A DNA stretch of 59,375 nucleotides. It comes from Treponema sp. (GTDB taxonomy: Bacteria > Spirochaetota > Spirochaetia > Treponematales > Treponemataceae). The translations under genes were made by a program, and so were the position numbers. The stretch lies in contig JAKSTH010000004.1 in assembly GCA_024402655.1 (NCBI GenBank), forward strand, positions 1 through 59,375, read 5' to 3'. Under the pieces are notes generated by a model, which was given only the letters and a program-made list of their open reading frames with translations, had not been told where the DNA came from and searched no databases. This document shows, in pieces, positions 27,101 through 32,002 of the stretch; within the stretch, counting starts at the first letter, position 1; each line of letters opens with the position of its first letter.

Positions 27101-27830
27101 CTTCATTTAATTCTCTGATTTCATCTACTGAGAGAGTCGAATTGGTAAGATATGTAACAGCCTTATCCAATGAATCAAAATCTTCTACCCAGCATTCTCC
27201 ATCTCTGTTATCAATAGCAACCAATTTATCATCTTCTTTAATAATGAATAAACCTTTTGCAACAGAATTGTGATTATTGGACCATGATTCAACAAAGTCA
27301 GAACTTTGTGGTAAAACAACAACAGGAAAAGTAATTTCATTGTTGTTGCTGTTATTATTTTCGAGTTTGCTAATTCTTTCACGAGTAGTCTGTAATTCAG
27401 CTTTCATATCAAGAAGGATTTTTTCCATCTGGATGAGACGAGCTTCAAGAATTGAATCATTTTCTTTGATAACTTCTTGTTTAATACTTTCAACCATTAA
27501 TTTTGTGTTTTCTGGAGAAATTGCATAATCAGTAGCATTCTGAACTAAAGCTGATAATCGTTCATCTGCACTATTATAACCAGGTTCATTTGTATCAATT
27601 GCCTCCTGCATAGATTCCATATAAGCAGAGGCCTCATTGTTGATATCATTCTGTAAAGATTCTGCAAAATTTCTGCTGTTTTCTACAGCACTTGCAGATG
27701 GGTACCAAAGTTTGTGCTGTGGAGAATATCTCCAACCTTCGTCTTTTAATTTCTGTAAAATTTCTTTTGATGGTTTTTCATCAAACTGTAAATTAATTCT
27801 GTTAAATTGTGTATTTTCAATAATTTTCAT
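18117..27830 (-). CDS. Giant polyvalent protein: ArdC-N-like, LPD, PRTase, ComM/YifB AAA+ and RadC domains
   Basis: 3237 aa. In order: an N-terminal module (WRYSPQHKLWYP, 1-55); coiled coil (100-160); ArdC-N-like region (440-610); LPD-type region with YDIGDGNGS (about 790-900); LPD29-like IARNLRNYIKQNHPGYKFSV (1140-1180); DUF2958/LPD28-like region (about 1580-1640); phosphoribosyltransferase with the PRPP loop VLIDNVISTGVT (about 1945); a complete ComM/YifB module (2333-2830) with FGYEGTVVQVETDLRPGIP, Walker A GAPGCGKT (about 2553), Walker B GTLFLDETAEF and the CPCGCYG zinc knuckle; and a RadC JAB domain with HNHPSGNTTES (about 2985). It ends EQEIER. ComM drives branch migration of imported DNA in transformation, so the fusion may process the incoming strand. 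Confidence 0.85.
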   Translation of the reverse strand: MKIIENTQFNRINLQFDEKPSKEILQKLKDEGWRYSPQHKLWYPSASAVENSRNFAESLQNDINNEASAYMESMQEAIDTNEPGYNSADERLSALVQNATDYAISPENTKLMVESIKQEVIKENDSILEARLIQMEKILLDMKAELQTTRERISKLENNNSNNNEITFPVVVLPQSSDFVESWSNNHNSVAKGLFIIKEDDKLVAIDNRDGECWVEDFDSLDKAVTYLTNSTLSVDEIRELNEADAHAAALNKLTEADLVLINDNILNSNVFVTADIGNPVELALHNPKTGEYFLIQSIDDDDRWDYTLYDKDFKLIDGGQGVSGDITMPEDIRTAAQVVLKEFHPDDLSINDWVIRDYSDLSELINEIEATNYERVVDSIQQNWTNHDNGVEQARDERDSREMNAELSHLDAEAEAMERANGLREMEDSTISKEEFNGFWIPQHNAVVMKKGLEENKAPFLPNAAGIIKAEAIYNANSGYCFPAGRLIPVQFAKMEMGYKSDIVFPRTTIIASGSSFKENEKGVLFNFKDEQGEVHTSSLFFPEQIQNPDILIAEYKNKIVKVNNLSDISMVIASSEPREYLGTYIAACRSGMKLSVDPQIAEEFKTKIMPVLENDIRDRGTRDKTMPTLSNILFDAEKRGTEIVRTLSAENQNVVLSKAEQDIRDAQIKLNNIVTETFLTLTDEEKENGTTLENKTIRYEKWYKPMVDEIMADIANGNKEALTIIQNFELDPETHVQGNKWYTAIEAFNRDVQYKFLPELYENVQDRIKAEYEEKKIPYVVMFSSESPKFPSENKVYTVTEFNEILMQADSEFHNRKKYAEQKYGSADNYWDLERDDKLPEEDKGIQFGYDKTNFKFFNIPNPRNPEDTFSYEPSRYDIGDGNGSIFDYVRATCSHDEFIEALNALETQLYFPNLDNNHKQIIDNFVSEEKKVLSEKVQEAMKELDEAQSEYKELHKKWLIEASEADRVDNKLKAAVDNIHQVYEDSVNNIYENVFENIPPTDRSLSLETSTTLRYMSNEAKKLCIESLYQPSRDAQKAMNAEDYKTYNSVDWAKLRRIWEQFPANVNMSNWTNTLLEDKIKDLGIELESHVEKTPAQTVTEEERESNINAAKAVQIENARKQYEAEQGSNYDSNLSTTDIARNLRNYIKQNHPGYKFSVTSQYFSGGSSISVKLKETPVEITNFELMKAYVEQNDDSNNNRIWDSETRKYTYYSELSEDKKKEFIEQEVRNAHMKNISEYSDDRSLAWMNEDVRKVYQDVIQHLESYNYDHSDSQSDYFSVNFYSNYGITKEAIENSHKHNAQKVRVNNESVSGPVESVEINTDVNQRLDEIINSFKQSELVLNVHKNGEKITVSIHEPESGNMIFTLNQTGNSVLPVISNDLSMNEYEELKQLATEYFEIITENQTAPEYLENQFAKDIETKTPVQLEIISKASGILNDFDLNYDLLYQNDGEDRIQDIEQNIALKFDEAMRANGEFASIVRDLASIREDAFTSDRECAALFISLENAGYLDKITETKNVLIEDVYKLINENNDKKLTQEDLDICKKVVPKQQLAFTLELTKGEEGEFFTNKLKQIADTYRKINTNKELINEDGTHTVGFRYFLGDTEIFLSEIDSDGIGFGYNILNGDLQMSEWGSTSLEEILSIPYMEMDYHVPDNATIEQMLYQEHPEYFSEYAPKEELKQEVQAEGKNLSAIVHPEVSYFVASNIEFEEELFSGLSLEEALAKYEELMSEDHSGYIPCIGIDTKDGSMYDSGPEGHGQVIYAGKIIEDVLKDIKYFKKMPEYVDAMKKLTEALMANGYTVENGNEFLESHKDIIEVNGIKYNSYYNSLKTREICHNIAGDDLDKRNEAVKTMADWFINQNVIGPDDILIPAPQHTGNAEYTKEIAKLVSKATGAEIADILKCEPHEPLYEQKQAATPDLDPKLYVDGNIPEGKRLVLIDNVISTGVTFNEANKLIPGITPMVYAITDNANLRYQYEQYYAGTLKRQNYTIYQLKHDPDLHDISFASSKELKSMGKEIDFNNYEMVYSGHIDITHSMRNVNVTSEKIFEQLNNNRPDDYKAHSLSTSDIIVLEKEDGSKQAMFVDDIGFLHNTPELLQFVERMNERIGPDSSISWNELEKFFDGHIKSQLASFETTKQEVIEERYDNEIQEKDETVGRMLMDNLDWHYFSDDGIDEENELSGKILEEKWSMIEDLEVRIVDGKVKTFEEAQIIINDQLLHSDLYHQVSVSKQKEENQDIKIVDEKNDAVRYDDKVKELEEQGFSLKEYGLVEYNNFNGPQYSVFSNGQKEITLRYRMEKVDGEQDTWKAGVIYETSEIDIEPVKPLQVYTFSPFGYEGTVVQVETDLRPGIPAFDIVGLADSAVKETRERIQAAFRNSGLEFPAERVLQSLSPADLRKDAPMDLSMALGILGQTNKYPVTEPVLALGELELSGGIRPVRGAVAAVNTAKSAGIKNVVCDPTTAELLKNIDGIKILTAESLKEVNEKLLQPNVFQKTEPVIEKTETVQFNEDLMYKKALENISMDGHFETIRAIEIAVAGKHNILATGAPGCGKTMLTQALMPALTPKLTEEESKQITRINSLAGLDSPKRDNLIPPFRMPHQTATIEGMCGGGPNCRPGEVSLSHKGTLFLDETAEFRSPVIQLLRVPLESRSITLSRAGRSTTYPADFQLAMAMNPCPCGCYGSHDKLCLDSARSIEQYWKKISDPLLDRVEIKTFVQKDVKDTRKMSIEEMKAQIATAFEIQRKRGVYNSHMTPEDIQKYCKLDNESQAYLDKEEDKLTPRGKSNLLKLSLTIANMAGREEIHINDIKEARELSAPVFEKPRQFVYDPEEQKKATVPQLDDVSITPEQIKEAENERKRITEPVLNGERTEMYTSFKDFEDKGVFEINGTHLNVSKNGGLTPTGWKQLQAAMEIYRSKKFETFRYIIINEKTGEIADQLAITSHMPNFCNVSKPNDETLKQVISRLEELGDDYKLAVCHNHPSGNTTESSFDRELTDSLDRSLRRSDGMNKFLGHIILDHDTFNLAVPSQNNPGKCHWKKMEPQIVNEVDRFTADPKPEWAGDYVGGTSALKAVAVKINDTENWNDDFIPVVFTNADRSITGVQYYSKNFFENESSQIRNEFQFAAMEAGAIGAFPVITDALWNKLGKESNDFEAVMKAHVLNDAFTDVAFNHTTMTEKYDIEAGRNYYSFYKDQSDRKIDVVSTWTPSINTRLFPPELENKKEQEIER

Positions 27831-27846
27831 TGAATAGCTCCTTTAA

Positions 27847-28767
27847 TTATGCGTAAGAAAAACCTTTGTTAATATTTCTGGCTTTCTTAGTCTGTTCTTC
27901 CTGGATTTTATTTGTTTCGATATTAAAATCCCTTGAAACCATTGCTTTCTGATATATAGATGCTGAATACAGTTTCTTTGTAAGGTTTTCTGCTACTTTT
28001 AACTCTTGAAACACATTGTCATTAGTTGAATTAAATAACTTGTTAAGTGAGGTGTAACATAAATTCTCTTTAGGAGAATACTTAGCTTTTCCACCAATAG
28101 AGTTATAAACATTATGAAGATACTGGGCTTCTACAAGAGAAGCACAGTCAATTTCATTAATATATCTGTTCTGCTGAATTCCCTGCACAATTTTTCCAAT
28201 ATGCAATTGCTTTTCTGCAGGAGATTTTTTCATGTTATCTGTAAAAATCTTGTAATTTATTTCAGAAGCAGACTGGTCCAACTGTTTACAACGGTTAATT
28301 AACTTTTCCACAGATTTCTTTGAATCATCAGTAAGTGCATCGACATTATAAAGAAACTGTTCTTTATTTTTTGTACCATGTTCAGCAACATATAATTCTG
28401 ATTCCAGGTGTGTAGGATTATGATACTTGGTTCTGCAAAGAACAGGCTGCACATTATCCTTAAAATGAATTTTATAACCTTGTTTTGAAAGAGTTTCTAA
28501 ATCACTGCCAAATATCCAGAGATTTGATTCATAACCTCTTTGTGCAGAAACCTGTTCCAGAGCAATTAAATTATCATCGTTAATCAATTTTCCTGTATAC
28601 AATTCTCTAGGCAAAGCTTTTTGATTCTCATTAAAAAAAGGGAGTGTTCTATTTTCACAATTAAACTTAAGAGCATCATAAATCTGCTTCTGAAAGAATT
28701 CATCCGAAGTTAGACCTCTTGTATAACTGGCTCCGTTTTTAAAATTTGTAAGAATAACCTGGTTCAT
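27847..28767 (-). CDS. Hypothetical protein with ArdC-N-like domain
   Basis: A 306-aa soluble protein. The first half carries the same pattern as its neighbours: NRTLPFFNENQKALPRELYTGKLIND, then LIALEQVSAQRGYESNLWIF. This resembles a diverged ArdC N-terminal (DUF1738-like) single-strand-binding domain. The second half is helical (for example SVEKLINRCKQLDQSASEI). ArdC proteins protect conjugating DNA from host restriction and bind single-stranded DNA. Located 17 bp before the giant protein gene in one operon. No protease motif seen. Confidence 0.55.
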   Translation of the reverse strand: MNQVILTNFKNGASYTRGLTSDEFFQKQIYDALKFNCENRTLPFFNENQKALPRELYTGKLINDDNLIALEQVSAQRGYESNLWIFGSDLETLSKQGYKIHFKDNVQPVLCRTKYHNPTHLESELYVAEHGTKNKEQFLYNVDALTDDSKKSVEKLINRCKQLDQSASEINYKIFTDNMKKSPAEKQLHIGKIVQGIQQNRYINEIDCASLVEAQYLHNVYNSIGGKAKYSPKENLCYTSLNKLFNSTNDNVFQELKVAENLTKKLYSASIYQKAMVSRDFNIETNKIQEEQTKKARNINKGFSYA

Positions 28768-28799
28768 TTAAAACCTCCTGATATTTGGCTATATGGGAT

Positions 28800-29585
28800 T
28801 TAAAAGATTTCCATTTCACGGTCAATCTTGTTTTCTTTCTTCTGTTCCTTTTTAACTTCCTGCTGTTTTTCAACTTTTTTGTCAGGAGATTTACCATTAA
28901 ACCATTCAACAGGTTTATTCTCTTTTACAGCTGCAATTACTGCAGAAGATTTATAATCAGCATTAGAGAAATAAGATTTTGTTGTTGGAATTTCAGGATT
29001 CTTTTCTTTCACAGAAAGATCATTTTTAATTACTATAAGTAATTCAGATTTGAACTGTTCTGTTACTTCTGGAGAAACAGTAAGAGAAATACCAGATTTA
29101 CATGCTGCAAAATAGGCAGGTAAATATGACTGAACATCCTTGATTTCAAAAGATTTATCCTGCAGCTTCTGTGGGTATTTAATTTTCTTGTTCAGATCCA
29201 GGACTTTTTCAGGAGCTTTTGTTTCTTCTGGAAAATAGAAAGTGCCAACAGCAAATTCATTCTTGCTGTTTTTGAATACATAATGAGTACCATAACCTTC
29301 GGACATTTTTCCACCAATTTCAGTTCCAGCTTCCTGAATAGTGTTAAATGTTCCAACAACATTTGATGCAAATCCCATTTCTTTTTGTTTCATTTGAAGT
29401 AATACAAGGTTTTCATCTGGAACAATAAAACCTGTATTCAAATTGTAAACAGGAACTGGATTAATTTTGCCCTGGGAATCAGGAAGGAAAGGTGCTGTAC
29501 CATTTTCTACAGCAGTCTGAATGAGTTTTGCATTGTGTTTTGCTAACAATGCACCGTTAAAAGAAAGATTTTTAATCTGGTCCAT
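28800..29585 (-). CDS. ArdC-N-like protein, first gene of the polyvalent operon
   Basis: A 261-aa soluble protein. GTAPFLPDSQGKINPVPVYN, then LNTGFIVPDENLVLLQMKQ and FASNVVGTFNTIQEAGTEIG follow the ArdC N-terminal layout: PF..., then an NxxTG-like turn, then a helix, then a strand where ArdC has W-x-T-F. The stretch AYFAACKSGISLTVSPEV is shared with residues about 590-610 of the giant protein (YIAACRSGMKLSVDPQI), so these genes share a duplicated module. The tail is K/E-rich. AAGGAGG precedes the ATG. A leader of about 150 nt with hairpins separates it from its promoter. Confidence 0.6.
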   Translation of the reverse strand: MDQIKNLSFNGALLAKHNAKLIQTAVENGTAPFLPDSQGKINPVPVYNLNTGFIVPDENLVLLQMKQKEMGFASNVVGTFNTIQEAGTEIGGKMSEGYGTHYVFKNSKNEFAVGTFYFPEETKAPEKVLDLNKKIKYPQKLQDKSFEIKDVQSYLPAYFAACKSGISLTVSPEVTEQFKSELLIVIKNDLSVKEKNPEIPTTKSYFSNADYKSSAVIAAVKENKPVEWFNGKSPDKKVEKQQEVKKEQKKENKIDREMEIF

Positions 29586-29741
29586 AAAAGACCTCCTTAA
29601 ATTAGCAACTCGCCAAACTTACCAAGATTCTTCTGACAGGAGTTCTCAAAAAAATCCGCGGGATGGTAAGCTGCAAAGTTTATACATTCATACAAATGTA
29701 CAAAATAACAATCTAATAATATTTAAATGTTATTTTGTACA
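29586..29741 (-). promoter_or_regulatory. Structured 5' leader of the polyvalent operon
   Basis: The predicted transcript (start near 29735) begins within a hairpin formed by gtacaaaataaca (29698-29710) and tgttattttgtac (29728-29740), perfect over 13 bp. Further down a 7-bp pair cttacca/tggtaag encloses AUCCCGCGGAU followed by seven U, plus ACUCCU, which could pair with the AGGAGG ribosome binding site. This is suggestive of regulated translation or attenuation, but the stems are modest. Confidence 0.4.
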
Positions 29742-29798
29742 ATTATAATAATAAAATGTTTATTTGTCTATTTTTTACACACTTTTATGTTATTTTGT
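29742..29798 (-). promoter_or_regulatory. Promoter of the polyvalent operon with TGTTATTTTGT boxes
   Basis: -35 TAGACA (29765-29770) and -10 TATAAT (29742-29747) with a 17-bp spacer, both on the minus strand. Boxes related to TGTTATTTTGT lie at 29758-29768 (overlapping the -35) and 29788-29798, about 30 bp apart. Over some 36 bp the region is almost identical to the traG promoter (41660-41710). Further copies sit in the leader at 29700-29710 and 29728-29738. Confidence 0.7.
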
Positions 29799-29832
29799 TT
29801 ATTTTTTTTAATTAAAGAAATACAATATAAGT

Positions 29833-30315
29833 ATGGATAAATATCATCTATGCGTAGAAATTCCATATGGAATAGAAATTGCTTATACACTTCATACAGA
29901 TGGCCTGCTTACTGAAAAACCACAGGAAATAGATTCAGGAAATTATTATTTATTTAAATACCCACTTAGTTCTGTTGTAATACTTTTTTATAATTTCAAA
30001 TTCTCAGATAAAGAAAGCAAGCTAAAAAAAACAAGAAAAGCTTATATTGTAACAGCACAAAACATTTTACCTGGAACAAGCAACAGAGTTGCATTGCCAG
30101 GATTAAATATGACCGTAACAGTTCTATTTTCCTGTAAAGGAAGAACTGTAGATTATTTAAAACATGTGATGAATACATTAAGAAAACTTAATGATAATTT
30201 TATTTACCGTATGCCCTATCTATTCTGGTATAAAATGGCAGCCGTTGCTAAATATGGTAAAGGCAATGAATTTGACACATTAAGACTGTATAAAAAATAC
30301 AAGGAAAATAAATGA
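29833..30315 (+). CDS. Hypothetical protein, possibly from a leaderless mRNA
   Basis: A 160-aa soluble protein with a beta-rich N-terminal half (LCVEIPYGIEIAYTLH, YPLSSVVILFYNFKFS) and a basic helical C-terminal half. No family recognised. There is no ribosome binding site; a -10-like TACAAT at 29821-29826 puts the expected start of transcription on the ATG itself. Its stop overlaps the ATG of the PilZ gene (ATGA). Divergent from the polyvalent operon, so it shares the regulatory region holding the TGTTATTTTGT boxes. Confidence 0.55.
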   Translation: MDKYHLCVEIPYGIEIAYTLHTDGLLTEKPQEIDSGNYYLFKYPLSSVVILFYNFKFSDKESKLKKTRKAYIVTAQNILPGTSNRVALPGLNMTVTVLFSCKGRTVDYLKHVMNTLRKLNDNFIYRMPYLFWYKMAAVAKYGKGNEFDTLRLYKKYKENK

Positions 30316-31013
30316 CTATCACTAAAGAATTATGCAATAAATTAAATCTTATAAATTCGGATTTATTATTAAATGACAAAGAAATATTATGTTATCTGGA
30401 AAAACAAAATGCAGAAAATTGGACTTTTCACATAAGTACAGAACTGGAATTGAACAGAGACCAGAAAACATTAATTATTAAAATGAATTATGTTAATTAC
30501 ACTACTAATTTTACAGCTAAGATAATAGAAACAGGTAAAGACTATATTGTTGTTCAAAAACCAACTAATCCTAAAGATCCATTTTTAAAAGAAACTTTAG
30601 ATACATTGGAAAAAATAGAAAAAAATGATGAAAAGTATGGACAACGAAAAGAACCACGAATTAAGATTGGAATAAAGTATTCTCAAGATTTTGGATTAAA
30701 AAGTCCAGAACAACTATTTGTTCTGGAAAGAGAAAGATATTCTGGCCCATGTGCTATTGTTGATGCTTCAATTCATGGTGTACAAATATTAACTCCTTAC
30801 AGTGCTATTCTAAGAAACATAAATAATTTTAATATGTTGATATCTTTCTCTAATCCTAATCAACATATAATTTTAGACTTGCATAAAGTTAATATAAAAC
30901 TTACAAAAAATAATGAAAAAACTTATGCCAATATCAGCTGTCAGATAATGGAACCTATAAGTTATATATGGAAAGAGCGAATTATAAATCTATTGAATAA
31001 GAACCAGAACTAG
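30312..31013 (+). CDS. PilZ-domain protein, probable c-di-GMP receptor
   Basis: A 233-aa cytoplasmic protein. The C-terminal half is a PilZ domain with both c-di-GMP contact motifs: RxxxR as RKEPR (residues 112-116) and (D/N)xSxxG as DASIHG (151-156), the usual spacing for the family. The N-terminal half (1-100) is beta-rich, like YcgR-N domains. It is co-translated with the unknown upstream gene and lies next to a regulator gene, divergent from the polyvalent operon. This suggests that cyclic-di-GMP level feeds into control of the element or of donor cell behaviour. Motifs are intact, so binding is likely. Confidence 0.75.
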   Translation: MTITKELCNKLNLINSDLLLNDKEILCYLEKQNAENWTFHISTELELNRDQKTLIIKMNYVNYTTNFTAKIIETGKDYIVVQKPTNPKDPFLKETLDTLEKIEKNDEKYGQRKEPRIKIGIKYSQDFGLKSPEQLFVLERERYSGPCAIVDASIHGVQILTPYSAILRNINNFNMLISFSNPNQHIILDLHKVNIKLTKNNEKTYANISCQIMEPISYIWKERIINLLNKNQN

Positions 31014-31022
31014 AAAATATAA

Positions 31023-31061
31023 TTGACAAAATCAAGATGCAACATTACTATTTAAATAGTA
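31023..31061 (+). promoter_or_regulatory. Promoter with perfect 16-bp palindromic operator
   Basis: TTGACA (31023-31028), 17-bp spacer, TACTAT (31046-31051). The -10 is embedded in a perfect palindrome tactatttaaatagta (31046-31061). The next gene encodes a regulator, so autoregulation is likely. The -35 and first spacer bases (ttgacaaaatcaa) are shared with the promoter at 41733. Confidence 0.65.
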
Positions 31062-31069
31062 GTAATATT

Positions 31070-31762
31070 ATGTCTGAACGAATAACATATGCACAGAAGA
31101 AATTTAGGGATTTATTGGAACAATCAAAATTCAAAAGCTGGTGTTCAGAAAATAATTCCCCCTATGAATTACTGCATAAAATTGCTATTGGAGAGAGAGT
31201 TCCAACATATAAATTGATGTGTCAGACATGTGATATTATACCACCTGCAGAATGGTTATATTTCACAGATGAAAAAATACCATATAAAGTGCAGACCGTT
31301 CCTAAATGGGATGTTGAGCAGGAATCTTTCTTTATTAAAGCACATAAAGCTGATTATAAAGAAATATGTAAAAAATATAATCTGGAGCAGATTGATGGTT
31401 ATAACCTGTTTTGTATGAAGCGGTTGCGGCCAAGCATGGTTATAATAAGAAAGTTTATAAAGGATATAGATCCTATACTATTTTTTATAGGAACAAAAGA
31501 AGTTACCACAATACTGGAATATCCTGAAGCAGGTGAAATAATTACTGCACAGAACAAACAGTATTTTTGTGTATCTAAAAAAAGCTTTAATGAGGAAAAA
31601 CAAAAGATAATTGTTGCTCCTGTTATTAATCAAAACATCCAGACAGATACATTAATAACTTTGAATCTTAAGGATGTCTGTATACTAACTGAAAACCAAT
31701 ACCAGTTAGATGCAGAACAAAAACAGGAAGTACTAACTAAAATTAAAAACAATCTGTTTTAG
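31070..31762 (+). CDS. Putative DNA-binding regulator
   Basis: About 230 aa from the ATG at 31070. An earlier in-frame ATG at 31037 lies inside the promoter spacer and is not used if the promoter call is right. The N-terminal third contains a helix-turn-helix-like stretch (SPYELLHKIAIGERVPTYKL, then MCQTCDIIPPAEWLYFTDEK), as in phage and ICE regulators that recognise palindromes. The C-terminal part is a beta-rich effector or oligomerisation domain. No Shine-Dalgarno sequence and a 5' leader of about 10 nt. It may control itself through the palindrome at 31046 and possibly the operators of the divergent operon. Confidence 0.55.
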   Translation: MSERITYAQKKFRDLLEQSKFKSWCSENNSPYELLHKIAIGERVPTYKLMCQTCDIIPPAEWLYFTDEKIPYKVQTVPKWDVEQESFFIKAHKADYKEICKKYNLEQIDGYNLFCMKRLRPSMVIIRKFIKDIDPILFFIGTKEVTTILEYPEAGEIITAQNKQYFCVSKKSFNEEKQKIIVAPVINQNIQTDTLITLNLKDVCILTENQYQLDAEQKQEVLTKIKNNLF

Positions 31763-31773
31763 GAGGCAGTTTT

Positions 31774-31965
31774 ATGAAAAAATTTGAGTATAAACACGAT
31801 TATTACAATGAATATATAATGAAGTATCAAAAGCAGAATATCACTTATGAACAATATTTAAATATTCTTGGACAGGAAGGCTGGGAAATAATTGATGCAA
31901 AACTTGCAAAACGAGAAATTGAACCAGAAATTACAGTAAAGAAAAATAATGATATCGAAAGATAA
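31774..31965 (+). CDS. Small DUF4177-like protein with IER C-terminus
   Basis: A 63-aa protein. YEQYLNILGQEGWEIIDAKL matches the DUF4177 core (LNxLGxEGWEhh). AGGAGG lies six bases before the ATG. The last residues KKNNDIER repeat the C-terminal (I/M)ER tail of the relaxase and of both giant polyvalent proteins. Given that shared tail, it may be a small exported protein or an escort for the others. It overlaps the following terminator. Confidence 0.6.
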   Translation: MKKFEYKHDYYNEYIMKYQKQNITYEQYLNILGQEGWEIIDAKLAKREIEPEITVKKNNDIER

Positions 31966-32000
31966 AATAAGGACTGCCACTATGTGACAGTCCTTATTTT
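31964..32000. terminator. Bidirectional terminator
   Basis: aaaataaggactgccac (31964-31980) pairs with gtgacagtccttatttt (31984-32000): a 17-bp stem with one mismatch, a 3-nt loop and A/T-rich flanks on both strands. It separates the converging regulator unit and the traG-trbL operon. Confidence 0.85.
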
Positions 32001-32002
32001 AT

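Noticed and set aside
18117..27830. Many long reading frames on the opposite strand and in other frames of the giant gene
   Set aside because: They have no ribosome binding sites, give low-complexity Phe/Leu/Ser-rich products typical of antisense shadows, and the giant frame shows continuous domain homology.
31037..31069. ATG at 31037 as start of the regulator gene
   Set aside because: It lies between the -35 and -10 of a good promoter and has no ribosome binding site; the ATG at 31070 fits the promoter better.
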